DNA of 64,000 nt from a virus. This document shows, piece after piece, positions 1-9,605 of the stretch. Both the position numbers and the translations under genes were made by a program. The stretch is from positions 1 through 64,000 of IMG/VR virus record IMGVR_UViG_3300010883_000022. The stretch is one strand, 5' to 3'. The stretch's first letter is position 1; every line of letters starts with the position of its first letter. The notes below the pieces were generated by a model. The model worked only from the letters and a program-made list of their open reading frames with translations. It ran no database searches and was not told the DNA's origin.

Positions 1-1067
1 AAATTGGCCGCAGGCATGTTAGCGACGCCGCCCTGTGTTAATTGGTTGAGGCCCTCAATGATCTCCGACATAGGTGCATTCGGGTTGCCCATATCTCCGA
101 AAATCTCACGCATCGCATCTACTGCGCCAGATAATCCTTCTATACGACCCTTAACGCGTTTAGCGTCAAACTGTCGTAGCTTAGTTTGGAATGCTTCCTG
201 GCCGCTTTCGCCGTCCTGCGCCTCGGCCCGAACTTCCTCTGGTGTCTTACCCTCCTCTTCAGCAAGATGCTCATACTGCTGTGAGCGTGTCATCGTACCC
301 GCACCGCGGACACCTAGCATTCCTCGTTGGCTCAGCGTTTCGTACATGAGCCCCGCTTGGCCCATGCTTATACCGTGCTGGCTCATTTCACTTGCCGGGT
401 CGTTCACTGTGTCCTGCAATGCTTCCATCATAACTTGCACAGACGATCCGCCTTCCATCGTCATTTTGCCTGTAACCGGATCCTTGACCATCTTTCCAGC
501 TTGGAGTTCCCGTTGCCCTGTAACCGGGTCGATAGCATAACGACCACCACGCATAAGCCCTTGCGCTAGTACTTGCGCGCTACCTTTTCTGCCGTGGAGT
601 TTATCGAAGAAGTCAGGGGCAAACTGCGCTAACATCGGGGTGAACTGCGATGCAAACCGTGCCATGCCTGCGGCATTACCTTGCTGTGCTAGGCCTTCGC
701 CTGGAACTAGTCCCATGTTTATAAGGGTTTGTTGTTGGACACCGCCAGCTCCTGCATCCAGTGCCGCGCCCTGCGCTACCGCTTGCTGTGTTTGCTGATT
801 TCGTTGTTCTTGCCTGTACTGGTCATAGAAATTTTGGGTGCCCATGAACTGGCCGGGGATCATACCCTGGCCCTGGATAAAGCCATGAATCATAGGCTGG
901 GTAGCCATATTAAGCATTCCCATGCCAGGAAACGACCCAGCGGGATTACCGGGCATAGCGTTATACCCGGTAAACAGGCTAGAGTTGCCCCCTTGTGCGA
1001 CAGAGTTCATGAACATACTGCCGCCCATCGGCGCTGACGGGCCCATTTGTTGTCCTGGAAATGCCAT
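1..1067 (-). CDS. Putative tail-associated virion protein, 3' end cut by window edge
   Basis: Reading frame open from an ATG at 1067 to the left edge, at least 355 residues, with no stop, so the C-terminus is missing. The start is preceded by AAGGA about 8 bases upstream. The first 100 residues are rich in Met, Gly, Gln and Pro (starts MAFPGQQMGPSAPMGG). The rest is mostly alpha-helical in character, with alanine- and glutamine-rich stretches. It follows the overlapping pair that resembles tail assembly chaperones, which is the usual place of a tape measure or baseplate gene. I do not recognise the family, and the tape-measure idea is inference from position only. Confidence 0.7.
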   Translation of the reverse strand, partial: MAFPGQQMGPSAPMGGSMFMNSVAQGGNSSLFTGYNAMPGNPAGSFPGMGMLNMATQPMIHGFIQGQGMIPGQFMGTQNFYDQYRQEQRNQQTQQAVAQGAALDAGAGGVQQQTLINMGLVPGEGLAQQGNAAGMARFASQFTPMLAQFAPDFFDKLHGRKGSAQVLAQGLMRGGRYAIDPVTGQRELQAGKMVKDPVTGKMTMEGGSSVQVMMEALQDTVNDPASEMSQHGISMGQAGLMYETLSQRGMLGVRGAGTMTRSQQYEHLAEEEGKTPEEVRAEAQDGESGQEAFQTKLRQFDAKRVKGRIEGLSGAVDAMREIFGDMGNPNAPMSEIIEGLNQLTQGGVANMPAAN

Positions 1068-1085
1068 ATAGTACGCATCCTTGCG

Positions 1086-1541
1086 TTAGTTATTTAATTC
1101 GTCTTCGTCCACTAACCACCGAGAAGTCGCCTCTATTTGCGCCTTAATTAGTGGGTCGTTGAGGTCTCCGAATGCTTGCGACCACGCCTCCTGTAGCCCT
1201 GTATACTTACCCGACTTCTTAGCTTCTTCTGCTTTTGTTTTTTCTTTTTCAGTCTTCTTCAACCACGATAACTCTAAATCCTTACTCTTATCATAAATAG
1301 TATTAGCTGAACCCCATACGTTTTTCAGTGAATCTCCGCTGAAACTGGAATTCCCTAATTGAGATACTATCTGTCTATGTAGCATATCATAGAGTCGTAT
1401 CTCGTTTTGCTTTTGCATCTCTGTTAATAGTACTCGCACCTTAAAATCATCACGAGTACTTCTGGGATCTATCTGGCTAAAATCAATCAAGCCTTGCGCA
1501 GCAGCTTGTATCATTAAAGCTGCTGTGCGATCCCTTTCCAA
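1086..1541 (-). CDS. Tail protein overlapping upstream ORF, possible -1 frameshift product
   Basis: Frame of up to 151 residues that overlaps the end of the upstream gene by 28 bases in the -1 frame. The first possible start in the overlap is TTG at 1541, and no good ATG with a Shine-Dalgarno exists there. An internal ATG lies at residue 10. The protein is charged and helical, with a Lys/Glu-rich segment near residues 95-112. A TTTTT run lies just before the overlap, so a ribosome could slip back one base and fuse this frame to the upstream protein. Such fusions are known for tail assembly chaperones of many phages. Here this is inference from the overlap and the position behind the tail tube. 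Confidence 0.65.
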   Translation of the reverse strand: MERDRTAALMIQAAAQGLIDFSQIDPRSTRDDFKVRVLLTEMQKQNEIRLYDMLHRQIVSQLGNSSFSGDSLKNVWGSANTIYDKSKDLELSWLKKTEKEKTKAEEAKKSGKYTGLQEAWSQAFGDLNDPLIKAQIEATSRWLVDEDELNN

Positions 1542-2575
1542 AAATCCGAATCATCTACTCTCGCCTCCAGCATCTCCACAAGGCGTTGGAACCGTTGATG
1601 CTCCAACCCTACAACCCTGCGCATTGATTCGCTAACAAGCGCGTTGTCATGTAACCAATTTTCTAGTACGGGTAACGCTGTCTGCGCGGGATCTTCGAGG
1701 CCCGGTGCGTCCCATTCTATATCCTGGACGGCTGGGACGACATGCACAATAGCCGGCGTGGATATCTGCTCTATCGACATCGCTAACCGGTAGTTCGTGA
1801 ATATGCGATAAAACTCTCCTTGATCCGGTATCAACCCGTCGCGGAAGTCATACGACGTTTGCTGTAGCGCAAGATCGGCTTCTTCCGTTAGTAGCGTCCT
1901 GTATCGGACAGTTACCGATTCCCCGAATAGGTTTACGTCTTTATAGAAACGTGTACCTCCCAAGATAGACGAGAGGAAGTCCCGTTTATCCTGTATCGCG
2001 GGTTCTGGTACTTCTTTGTTGTGTAAATCCCAGCCGCAGTGTTTACACTGCTTTGCGTTTTGAAGATTAGTGCCTAGGCGGTTACTTGTTGCGGCTGCCG
2101 CTGGTTGCTCGGGTGCCTGTGATGGATCATCTACAAGCTCCACACCCTCATCGGTATCTGGCTGAGACGCTATTTGCAGGGCTTCTGCTACACCTGGTGC
2201 TGCTATTTCAGGCGGTGTAATCTGCGCGGGTTGTGCTTCAGTCGTAGTGCGCAGTTCCTCAAATGCCGCGGTTAGCTCATCTTGTCGTTCTTGGGGTAAA
2301 TCATCAAAATTGACCATCTCAGGTGCTGTGGCTTTTGCGCCGCTTTCCGTTAGATCAACTACGGCTTTATCCTGCTCCGCAGCTACCGCGGCCAAGTAGG
2401 TTTTCAAGTCTGGTACCGCGTCACCTTCTTGCCAGCCTGCGTTCTTAAGGAATTCAAGCTCCTCCGGCATCAACCGCATCTTCTCACCCGGGGGAAGTGG
2501 TAATTTGTTTACTGGCGCTGCTACTTCCTGTGCAGACGGCGCTGCTTTCTTTCTAAGGTCTAATTTCTTATCCAT
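1514..2575 (-). CDS. Putative tail assembly protein with zinc-knuckle-like CxxC
   Basis: I place the start at the ATG at 2575 (protein begins MDKKLDLRKK) because AAGGAG lies about 9 bases upstream. Earlier in-frame starts would overlap the spike gene without a clear binding site. The product is 353 residues. The first 170 are acidic, alanine- and proline-rich and probably flexible. A CKHC pair sits near residues 177-180, but no second CxxC completes a zinc site. The last 150 residues look folded. The gene lies between the spike/hub gene and a protein that may be its frameshift partner. Role in tail assembly is inferred from gene order; I do not recognise the family. Confidence 0.75.
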   Translation of the reverse strand: MDKKLDLRKKAAPSAQEVAAPVNKLPLPPGEKMRLMPEELEFLKNAGWQEGDAVPDLKTYLAAVAAEQDKAVVDLTESGAKATAPEMVNFDDLPQERQDELTAAFEELRTTTEAQPAQITPPEIAAPGVAEALQIASQPDTDEGVELVDDPSQAPEQPAAAATSNRLGTNLQNAKQCKHCGWDLHNKEVPEPAIQDKRDFLSSILGGTRFYKDVNLFGESVTVRYRTLLTEEADLALQQTSYDFRDGLIPDQGEFYRIFTNYRLAMSIEQISTPAIVHVVPAVQDIEWDAPGLEDPAQTALPVLENWLHDNALVSESMRRVVGLEHQRFQRLVEMLEARVDDSDFWKGIAQQL

Positions 2576-2615
2576 TGCATCATCTCCTTCTCGTTCCACG
2601 TGGTTAACTAGTTTT

Positions 2616-5510
2616 TTACTGGACGATAACCCTATAGTTACCATCAAGCTTTAAATTGTTTTTAGATTTATTAGGCATAAACGACCACGGTTCTTTATCC
2701 GCATCGTCTCCTCGGTAAGGCATGCCTGTCTTCTTGCCGGACATAGGGTCGTCTCGCATAACCTCAACGGTGGTCAAGTCCCCTGATCCGCTTGCTTCTA
2801 CAAACCCTAGATCCGGCTGTACTAGGTTTTTGTCTTCTTTCCACGACTTTTTACCTGGGTATGGGTAAGTCACTAAGCCGTCTTCTTCTTCTTCCGCGTT
2901 GGCCTTTACAGCATTTTCTTTCCATTTTCCTGTGGAACCTCCGCCAGATATCCGTGACATTTGTTGCCACCTATCTTCAAAGAGTACAAACTCCTCTGTT
3001 AGGTATTGCTTGTCATCTCTCAGACTTACGCCTATTTTCTTAATCGTTTCGTTGTCTCCCGGTTTTTTAGTTTCATACAGTTTGGTGGTGAAGCGCTCAC
3101 TGTACTCCGACATACCCTTTGTAGCTAGCTCCGCCTGCCTATCTTCTGTAACGGCTTGCAAACCTTCTTTTTGTTTTGTCACATCTGCCGCTTTCATCTT
3201 ACCTACCATGCCGCCAGACGGGGATCCGTACCCACCGTCCAGCACAAAGTCACCGCTTTTACTAATCTTGTACCCGTTAATCATCGCGTTACCGTTGATA
3301 TTACAACTAGCGCCTATAGTACACGCCGTAGGGCGGAACTCGTACGCAGAGTAGATTTGGCCAACTGTTTTTCCCGTTCCTTCGCAGAACCACCAAAAGA
3401 CGGCGTCGCGGACAAAATGTTCGTGGTACCCGGCGTTCGTCTTATAGGCGCCTTTTCCTTGGTTGCAGTCCATCGTGATGTCCCCTAGGGACGACTCATC
3501 GAGTCCTGCACGTACGTAGACACTCGGTCCTATAACAACTGCTGGTGCTTTTGATGACTTAATCATTACACCGCCAGAGACTACGTCCTCGCCTAACTTA
3601 GGTGCGAAATCATACTTCTCTACGCCCCGGGATTCCATGAGTAACCCGCCTTTGCCTGAATTACCCGCAAGCAATTGCATATTCTTTTCAGCCTTAATAC
3701 GTACATCTTTATCGCTCGCCGTAACATCGATGGAGTTCTTAGCTTTAATGATCGCGTCTTGTCCCGCCCATACGTTCGTGTTACGTCCGGACTTGAGCCA
3801 TATGTCGCCAGGTGCAGATAAGAATATTTGCCCGCCTGTCATGCGAAGCTCTGCGCCAAACCCGTCGGCAATGACGATACCACCATCCTCCAGGAGGTCT
3901 ATTGAGGACGTATTAGGGTAATACCCGCCAACACCCTCAGGGTTATCGTCGTAACGGTGGTCTATTGTCTCTGGTTCAATGGCTTTAGGGGGCTCTAAGT
4001 ATTGCTTCTTAGCTAGCGAAGAGAAATCCATCTTTGATTGGAAGCTTGCCTTATCTCCTTCTTTGAGTGGGCTGCCTGCCTCGTCTGCAGTTCCCCAATC
4101 ATGTTTATGGTAGAGATATGCTTGATTGGACTCCATATTAAATGTGAAAGCGTGGGAGTCCATAACACTAGCTGCGCGTATTAAGAATACAGGCGCGCCT
4201 GAATCCGATTGGTCGAACTGCACCTTTTGCGCCCACTCTGTGGATTCTTTTAGTTCGTCACGTATTTCATGGGCGGGGATCTGCTGAGATGAGGATACGT
4301 TATTGGCCCAATCTTCTACACCCGCGAACCTATAGTTCGTTTCTGAGTCTGCGCCCTTGTCTACATCGCTAACCGTCTCAGGGCGTGCCATCCGTTTGAA
4401 GTTAGCCATTGGTACGTGCTTGGCTATGGTGATAGCCTTAGCACTGCGCAAGTTGTACCGACCTGTTAGTAATATGTCTTCCGAGAATACGAGAGGACCC
4501 AACTTGTCCGGATCTGTGCTGTACCGGTATTCACCTGTTTTGCCGTAAGGGAGTTGTACACGCCGTTGTCCGCCTTGACCTAAGTACCCTTGTACATGGG
4601 TAACACGGTGGAACGGCATTTGGTCATCGTGTACAGGTTCTCGTTCAGCGTAATACGGCGTATCTATCTGGGATTGCTCCGCAGTATTATCCTTGCTGGG
4701 TGTCGTCGCATGCCCAAATACTCCTTTATGCTCCCACGGGTAGGGTGTGAAGCCGTGGATATGCGTAAACTCACCTTGGTCGTTTAATGCTTCTAATTCT
4801 GAGCCAGCTGTTCGTATCTGTAAGTTGTTCCCTGCAAGGCGCAGCATGTTGTCGTACATGAAGGCGAAGACGCCGCATGATTCATTCACAGCCATTTGAA
4901 GCATAAACGGATCCAGGAATATCCTTAACCCTGTTTCAGTTATGTAGCCCCACTCCCCTGCGGAAGTACCATCTACAGGGCGGTCTGCGGAGAAGTCGAT
5001 AACGCCTGAACCGCCTGCCATTGTTGTGGGGAATTTGTGCGCGTCGTCTACTTTAGGACCGCAGCGGCTAGACAAGGTGATCGCGTCGCCTCGCTTTTCC
5101 CGGGCGTCTATTGCGAACGGAGGGGCGCAGCCGATGATCGTCCCGTACTCTAGCTGCGGGTGGACCATGATCCAGACATGCGAGCCTGGCACGATACTAG
5201 AGAGAGAGCGTGCTCCCGTGAATGTGTTGGAAGCCTCGCTTAAAGCCGCACACCCTATTATTCCAATGGGTGGCTCAGCTTGAACCTTATAGAAGTGCAT
5301 GGACCCAAGCGTATCCACAACAACACCTGTGACAATCTTTGTTGTTTGGTCTAGGCTTTGCGTGGTCATAGCCGCGCGGCTGAGCATGCCCGAATCTATC
5401 TTGTCATCGCCTGCTTCTGGCTTTTCTATTTGTTTATCACGAAGTTGCCGTGTAACGCGTTGAGCGCGTAACGGGTCTACCGCTCCTGCAATGAGGATTT
5501 TATCTGCCAT
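2616..5510 (-). CDS. Baseplate hub/spike-like protein (VgrG/gp5-like features)
   Basis: 964 residues starting at an ATG preceded by GGAAGG. The N-terminal third (about residues 45-135) contains a beta-rich segment with the spacing of an OB-fold, as in gp5/VgrG spike proteins (GVVVDTLGSMHFYKVQ, PGSHVWIMVHP). Residues about 540-620 form short beta repeats such as GGQIFLSAPGDIWLKSG and DVRIKAEKNMQLLAG, the pattern of the gp5/VgrG beta-helix shaft. The C-terminal 250 residues are charged and unrecognised. It follows the tail tube gene. The likely role is the central spike of the contractile tail that pierces the envelope. The length is large for the family and I see no clear lysozyme domain. Confidence 0.75.
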   Translation of the reverse strand: MADKILIAGAVDPLRAQRVTRQLRDKQIEKPEAGDDKIDSGMLSRAAMTTQSLDQTTKIVTGVVVDTLGSMHFYKVQAEPPIGIIGCAALSEASNTFTGARSLSSIVPGSHVWIMVHPQLEYGTIIGCAPPFAIDAREKRGDAITLSSRCGPKVDDAHKFPTTMAGGSGVIDFSADRPVDGTSAGEWGYITETGLRIFLDPFMLQMAVNESCGVFAFMYDNMLRLAGNNLQIRTAGSELEALNDQGEFTHIHGFTPYPWEHKGVFGHATTPSKDNTAEQSQIDTPYYAEREPVHDDQMPFHRVTHVQGYLGQGGQRRVQLPYGKTGEYRYSTDPDKLGPLVFSEDILLTGRYNLRSAKAITIAKHVPMANFKRMARPETVSDVDKGADSETNYRFAGVEDWANNVSSSQQIPAHEIRDELKESTEWAQKVQFDQSDSGAPVFLIRAASVMDSHAFTFNMESNQAYLYHKHDWGTADEAGSPLKEGDKASFQSKMDFSSLAKKQYLEPPKAIEPETIDHRYDDNPEGVGGYYPNTSSIDLLEDGGIVIADGFGAELRMTGGQIFLSAPGDIWLKSGRNTNVWAGQDAIIKAKNSIDVTASDKDVRIKAEKNMQLLAGNSGKGGLLMESRGVEKYDFAPKLGEDVVSGGVMIKSSKAPAVVIGPSVYVRAGLDESSLGDITMDCNQGKGAYKTNAGYHEHFVRDAVFWWFCEGTGKTVGQIYSAYEFRPTACTIGASCNINGNAMINGYKISKSGDFVLDGGYGSPSGGMVGKMKAADVTKQKEGLQAVTEDRQAELATKGMSEYSERFTTKLYETKKPGDNETIKKIGVSLRDDKQYLTEEFVLFEDRWQQMSRISGGGSTGKWKENAVKANAEEEEDGLVTYPYPGKKSWKEDKNLVQPDLGFVEASGSGDLTTVEVMRDDPMSGKKTGMPYRGDDADKEPWSFMPNKSKNNLKLDGNYRVIVQ

Positions 5511-5556
5511 ATTGTGGCACCTTCCGGCGAGGTTATGGGCATAAAGCCCCAGTACC

Positions 5557-5578
5557 GGAGGCGTACCATAACGCCTCC
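5557..5578 (-). terminator. Hairpin downstream of tail tube gene
   Basis: Perfect 8-bp inverted repeat GGAGGCGT / ACGCCTCC with a 6-base loop, between the tail tube gene and the spike gene. No T-run follows on the minus strand, so it may be an RNA-stability or attenuation hairpin rather than a full Rho-independent terminator. Confidence 0.55.
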
Positions 5579-5620
5579 AGTACCAGAATACCGTTTAACG
5601 AAGTATACGTTATGACTTAA

Positions 5621-6103
5621 TTAAGAGTAAGACAAGGCTACAAACATTAACTGAACTTGTTCGTTAATGATCATATCTTGCGCTTGCACTGTAAAGCCCA
5701 TAGACGTAATGACTGCGTTATGGATAGTAAAGCCAGCTTTCGCAAAATTAGAACTGGCACCGCTATCGCAACCAGCTTCTAACGAGAAGTTGATGGTGTT
5801 GTCTGCAGCTTTACAGACATCCCCGAACTTCTTGTAGAAACCAATCTGTAATGCTCGTGGACCAAAGACACGGCCTAACGTGGCTTGACCCTGTGTTCTC
5901 CCACCTACGTAGTAAGTGTTCTGAGAACCAATTTCAAATAAACGGGTAATTTGCTGCGAGTAGTTCACAGACAGGTTTTGTGTTAGTAAGCCAACACCCC
6001 CTGCTTGTAGATCTCCCCCACCAGCAAAAACAACTTTAGCGGAATCAGCTGAAAACGACCCTTTGAAGTCGTGTCCTCCGCGTGAAAATACATCAGTAGG
6101 CAT
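5621..6103 (-). CDS. Tail tube protein
   Basis: The start is set at the ATG at 6103 (MPTDVFSRGGHDFKG) because GGAGG sits 8 bases upstream; an upstream in-frame extension of 12 codons would include this site. Product 160 residues. Size, lack of Cys clusters or signal, beta-rich composition, and position directly after the sheath gene fit the inner tube protein of a contractile tail. Segments such as LSVNYSQQITRLFEIGS and VQLMFVALSYS are typical of tube proteins in myophages. Tube monomers stack as hexameric rings within the sheath. Hairpins flank the gene on both sides, which may help give it its own mRNA level. Confidence 0.8.
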   Translation of the reverse strand: MPTDVFSRGGHDFKGSFSADSAKVVFAGGGDLQAGGVGLLTQNLSVNYSQQITRLFEIGSQNTYYVGGRTQGQATLGRVFGPRALQIGFYKKFGDVCKAADNTINFSLEAGCDSGASSNFAKAGFTIHNAVITSMGFTVQAQDMIINEQVQLMFVALSYS

Positions 6104-6175
6104 AAGTAAAACCTCCATGTTTAAAGCACAAATTGCCAAGCCTGCGCCAGGTTGTCGGTATAAAAACCGGTAAAA

Positions 6176-6201
6176 GGTAGCCGCCTATTGAGACGGCTAC
6201 C
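6176..6201 (-). terminator. Hairpin downstream of tail sheath gene
   Basis: Perfect 8-bp inverted repeat GGTAGCCG / CGGCTACC with a 10-base loop, 20 bases after the sheath stop codon. There is no strong T-run. It probably stabilises or partly terminates the sheath message. Confidence 0.55.
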
Positions 6202-6220
6202 CGGCACCAAATAATGATAA

Positions 6221-8944
6221 TTAAACTACCAAGTGAACTTCGATATTGTTCATCGGGTACGGGATCTCAAGTTCGAGTACAATCACGACACGATCTTTCA
6301 ATAAGGCGTGCTGCCTTAATTGAGTGATCACGCCATCAATGAGCTGGCCTCCAAGCGTGTCCGTAAATCCGTTGGCTTTCAAGAAGTCAATTGACGCGGT
6401 TACCTCTACAGAGAGAATATCCAACGCAGACGGTGTAACATTGGAACGCCCAATGTACGGTGAAAGCCGGTTAAGGAACAAGTACGACATCGAGTCTACA
6501 TTACGAACGACTTGCTCTTCTCTACGGTTCAAGTCAGTCGAATCCGTGGTCAGCGCATGTCGCGTAAGAATGTTGCCCTCGTCATCTTGGGTAACAATCC
6601 AAACGCCACTATTAGCCATAATGTTCAACTGATCCCCGTTAAAGAGGTCCCGTGAACGAGATGCATCGTCGAAGCCGGATATCTGGATGTTTGTCAGGCC
6701 CTGGTGCGGCACGACGCCACTCGAGAGACCCGCCAAAGCTGCGGCCAAGTAGAACCCGTCCGCCAACTCTCCGCCCTGGTTAATGTTATCCGGCCACACA
6801 GCGCGGACCCGACGATTACCCCAAGCGCCTGCATTCAATGCAATTGCTGCGGCTAGCTCGTCTTTGTCCCGCGTATGGCGGATCTCAACCCGCTCAGCGT
6901 CCGTAATCGTTCCGGCATGGGCTGTCGTAAGGATTAAAGAGTCATCGCCGAGAACGCTATCAACGACAAACTCAGTATAAGTCTCGTTGCCATGCCCGTC
7001 TTCGTCGAAGAGATACCGAACGATATCCCCCGGCTCCGTACGGTTCGCTGCGCTGTCGAGGTCGACATTTGCACTGGTGACTACGAGCTTGGAGTACTGA
7101 GTTCCAGCAGTGGCCGGATCATCAATCAGCGTCGCCAAAACTACCGCACTATCAGACGAAGTAGCAGCTCCGGCAACTTCAATGGCGTCATCCGCGTCAG
7201 CAACGGTCCACATAACACGCCAGCGACCAGCTGTTGCACTGGACTGGCTATTTACGTGACCTTCAACCAAGTCCAAGACGGTCTTGTTGTGAGTCAGCGG
7301 AACCAGGCCGTACACATCATCGCGACCAACACCAAGAGCCAACGCCTCGGCCCATTCGTCGTTGTCGCTAGGGTCTGAAACTGCAGTGTACTTAACCCAA
7401 GTACCATTGGAGTTGGACAACGCCTTGTAGACGCCCCACTTCAATGGATTGTCCGGGTCTAATGGCCCGTCCATTCCATCAATGTCTGCAGTATCTTGCA
7501 GAGCCGCAATTGCGCCGACCTTGGTCGACAACCATTCACGATACTCCACAAAAACATCACCCTGCGTGACATCCAGTGCTACCAGATCACCGCCACTATC
7601 TACCCAGTCAGCATCATAAGCGTCGATTGCGCTGTTGATGGTGACCTGAGAAGCGGTTGTGGACCAGTTATCCACACCGGCGGCACTAAGGCGATTAAAC
7701 GGAACCTCGATGTCCTTCTTGATGGAAAGCCAGAGGTCTACGTTAGTAGCGGCCGCCAGCGTGGCATTCATTGAATGCGCCATCTCCAGGATATTAAAGT
7801 CACCATCTGCCGCAGCAGTAGCTGCAAAGCGGAACTTATCGCCCTTAAACAGGCCAGTCGCGTGGTCGAACTCGATAGTAAGCCCGAAGTTTCCAATTGA
7901 AACAGGTGTCGCTGTAGCGGACACCGCGCTCGGACCCGAGGCATCGACACCGTTGGTGGTTGTCACCTGGATCTTAGCGTCAGTTCCGTATAAAGCACCT
8001 TCAACTACCTCAATAATGTAGGTAGTGTCTTTCGTGCCGGTATACGTCCCAGCAGCCGTGCCAAGGTTGGCCGTGGTAGTCTGGTCAATCGTCCAAGTGA
8101 AAACATCCCCAACTTCCAGGTTCTTGTCGCTACCGAACTCAGTAAACGCAAGCGTGAGCCCGCGCACTCCGACTGCTTTGGACACGCCAGTAAGGGCGGG
8201 CACAAAATTAAGGTGGTCGTCGTCACCGGAGCCAGAAACAATGTCCACAATAGCTGTGGAAAAGACCGTGCCCGTTGACCCCTGGGTAACGGTAAGGGTG
8301 TACGTATCTGTTTGCACACCGGTCTCAAAGATCTTATAGCTACTCTCATCTACCCCTAAGGTTGACGAGGTGACATTACTACCGCCTGCAGCGCCCGCCG
8401 TTGTTGCCGCTCCAGCCGCTGTAGCGACATTAGCAGCATCTTCGGTGGCGTTTGTCACAATAGATGCGCCAACCTGGGTTGCGAGAACATTCTTAACGTA
8501 GGTGTTAAGCGTTTCTCCCGCACCTTTTACTTTGACACGGTCCCCGGCCTTCACGTCGCGCAAAATCGCAGCCGTTCTGGCGTAGGCACCGTTATCTTTA
8601 AAGTTAGTCGCGCTAGACGAAATGCGATTCGCATAACTAGCGACCGGCGCAACTGTCGCGGCACCTTCAAGCTCCGCATGGAACTGAAGATACGCATCGT
8701 CAATAAAGACTTTGACGTAGCTAATGTCTATGACAGACCCCGTATCTTTATCCGGCCAATTGTAAGCCGTATTCGAGTCTTTGTCGTAAGCGCCGATATC
8801 AATATCTAGTTTCTCATCAGCGTCCGCGTATCGGTGGAGATCGGCGTGTCCTCCAATAATAAACGCACGTAATGGATTTGTCAGTTCGGCTGGGATCAGG
8901 TTGAATTCCTGGAAGACCAGCGCTTGTGGTAATACGTAAGCCAT
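6221..8944 (-). CDS. Tail sheath protein, unusually long
   Basis: 907 residues from an ATG preceded by CACGGAGG. The last 150 residues have the conserved C-terminal sheath core (SMSYLFLNRLSPYIGRSN, then an amphipathic helix and IVLELEIPYPMNNIEVHLVV), which makes the intermolecular contacts in contractile sheaths. The N-terminus (LPQALVFQEFNLIPAEL) fits the sheath N-arm. Most sheath proteins are 400-700 residues. Here about 120-470 hold beta-rich, Thr/Ala/Gly-rich segments that look like inserted domains exposed on the sheath surface, two of them similar in style (TDTYTLTVTQGSTGTVF and TKDTTYIIEVVEGALYG). The tube gene follows directly. Confidence 0.88.
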   Translation of the reverse strand: MAYVLPQALVFQEFNLIPAELTNPLRAFIIGGHADLHRYADADEKLDIDIGAYDKDSNTAYNWPDKDTGSVIDISYVKVFIDDAYLQFHAELEGAATVAPVASYANRISSSATNFKDNGAYARTAAILRDVKAGDRVKVKGAGETLNTYVKNVLATQVGASIVTNATEDAANVATAAGAATTAGAAGGSNVTSSTLGVDESSYKIFETGVQTDTYTLTVTQGSTGTVFSTAIVDIVSGSGDDDHLNFVPALTGVSKAVGVRGLTLAFTEFGSDKNLEVGDVFTWTIDQTTTANLGTAAGTYTGTKDTTYIIEVVEGALYGTDAKIQVTTTNGVDASGPSAVSATATPVSIGNFGLTIEFDHATGLFKGDKFRFAATAAADGDFNILEMAHSMNATLAAATNVDLWLSIKKDIEVPFNRLSAAGVDNWSTTASQVTINSAIDAYDADWVDSGGDLVALDVTQGDVFVEYREWLSTKVGAIAALQDTADIDGMDGPLDPDNPLKWGVYKALSNSNGTWVKYTAVSDPSDNDEWAEALALGVGRDDVYGLVPLTHNKTVLDLVEGHVNSQSSATAGRWRVMWTVADADDAIEVAGAATSSDSAVVLATLIDDPATAGTQYSKLVVTSANVDLDSAANRTEPGDIVRYLFDEDGHGNETYTEFVVDSVLGDDSLILTTAHAGTITDAERVEIRHTRDKDELAAAIALNAGAWGNRRVRAVWPDNINQGGELADGFYLAAALAGLSSGVVPHQGLTNIQISGFDDASRSRDLFNGDQLNIMANSGVWIVTQDDEGNILTRHALTTDSTDLNRREEQVVRNVDSMSYLFLNRLSPYIGRSNVTPSALDILSVEVTASIDFLKANGFTDTLGGQLIDGVITQLRQHALLKDRVVIVLELEIPYPMNNIEVHLVV

Positions 8945-8978
8945 TTTTTATGCCTCCGTGCTAGCTTAAATTATGTGA

Positions 8979-9605
8979 TCATGGTTCGAACGTTTGTAAT
9001 ACTACACGCTTGAGCTTAGGAGCATGGGGTTTAATCGTCCATGTCTCCTCGTGGGCGTAACTAATTGTTACTGGAACAACATAATGTGTCACTGATTCCT
9101 CTAACCCACTAAGCGGCCCAATTTCGGCTACGGCGAACCGATGTAAGTCGAGCTCCCGGCGGATGTATGAGGAAAAAGACACCAGGTGCCTGTAAACCTC
9201 AGCCGCCAACTTCTCACATTCTGCTCCTGCCCGCGCTAGGCAGAATATCGTGTGAGAACCAGACATAAACGTGGCATAGTGATCGTATCCATCAGGAGAA
9301 GGAATCCCCATGATTTGATCGTTAATTCCACGTCGTTCTACTCGCCACCCGTTTCGCTTAATAATAAGCGCTGGGCGGGAACCCGCTTGGTCTGGGTTCC
9401 ACCGAGTAATGCTTTCAATCAGGATAGTACTACTAGCGCCTGACGTCCAAAGGTAATCTTCAAGACTGCGATCCTCAATTTGATCCTTTTCGGCAAAATG
9501 TTCCATGAACAATTGCCTTAAAAACCCCGTCATAAGAAGTGGGCGCATTCCCAATGAACAAAGAGAGCTTGCGCGCTCAACTCTAACTTCCGGAGATGTC
9601 GGCAT
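8979..9605 (-). CDS. Putative neck / tail-terminator protein
   Basis: The start is placed at the ATG at 9605 (MPTSPEVRVERASS), 5 bases after GGAGG in CACGGAGG, rather than at the 27-codon upstream extension. Product 208 residues, mixed alpha/beta, with no recognised motif. It overlaps the upstream small gene by 23 bases and lies just before the sheath. That is the place of tail-terminator or neck proteins in contractile-tailed phages. The binding region resembles those of the sheath and capsid genes, which suggests strong translation. Function is inferred from position. Confidence 0.7.
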   Translation of the reverse strand: MPTSPEVRVERASSLCSLGMRPLLMTGFLRQLFMEHFAEKDQIEDRSLEDYLWTSGASSTILIESITRWNPDQAGSRPALIIKRNGWRVERRGINDQIMGIPSPDGYDHYATFMSGSHTIFCLARAGAECEKLAAEVYRHLVSFSSYIRRELDLHRFAVAEIGPLSGLEESVTHYVVPVTISYAHEETWTIKPHAPKLKRVVLQTFEP

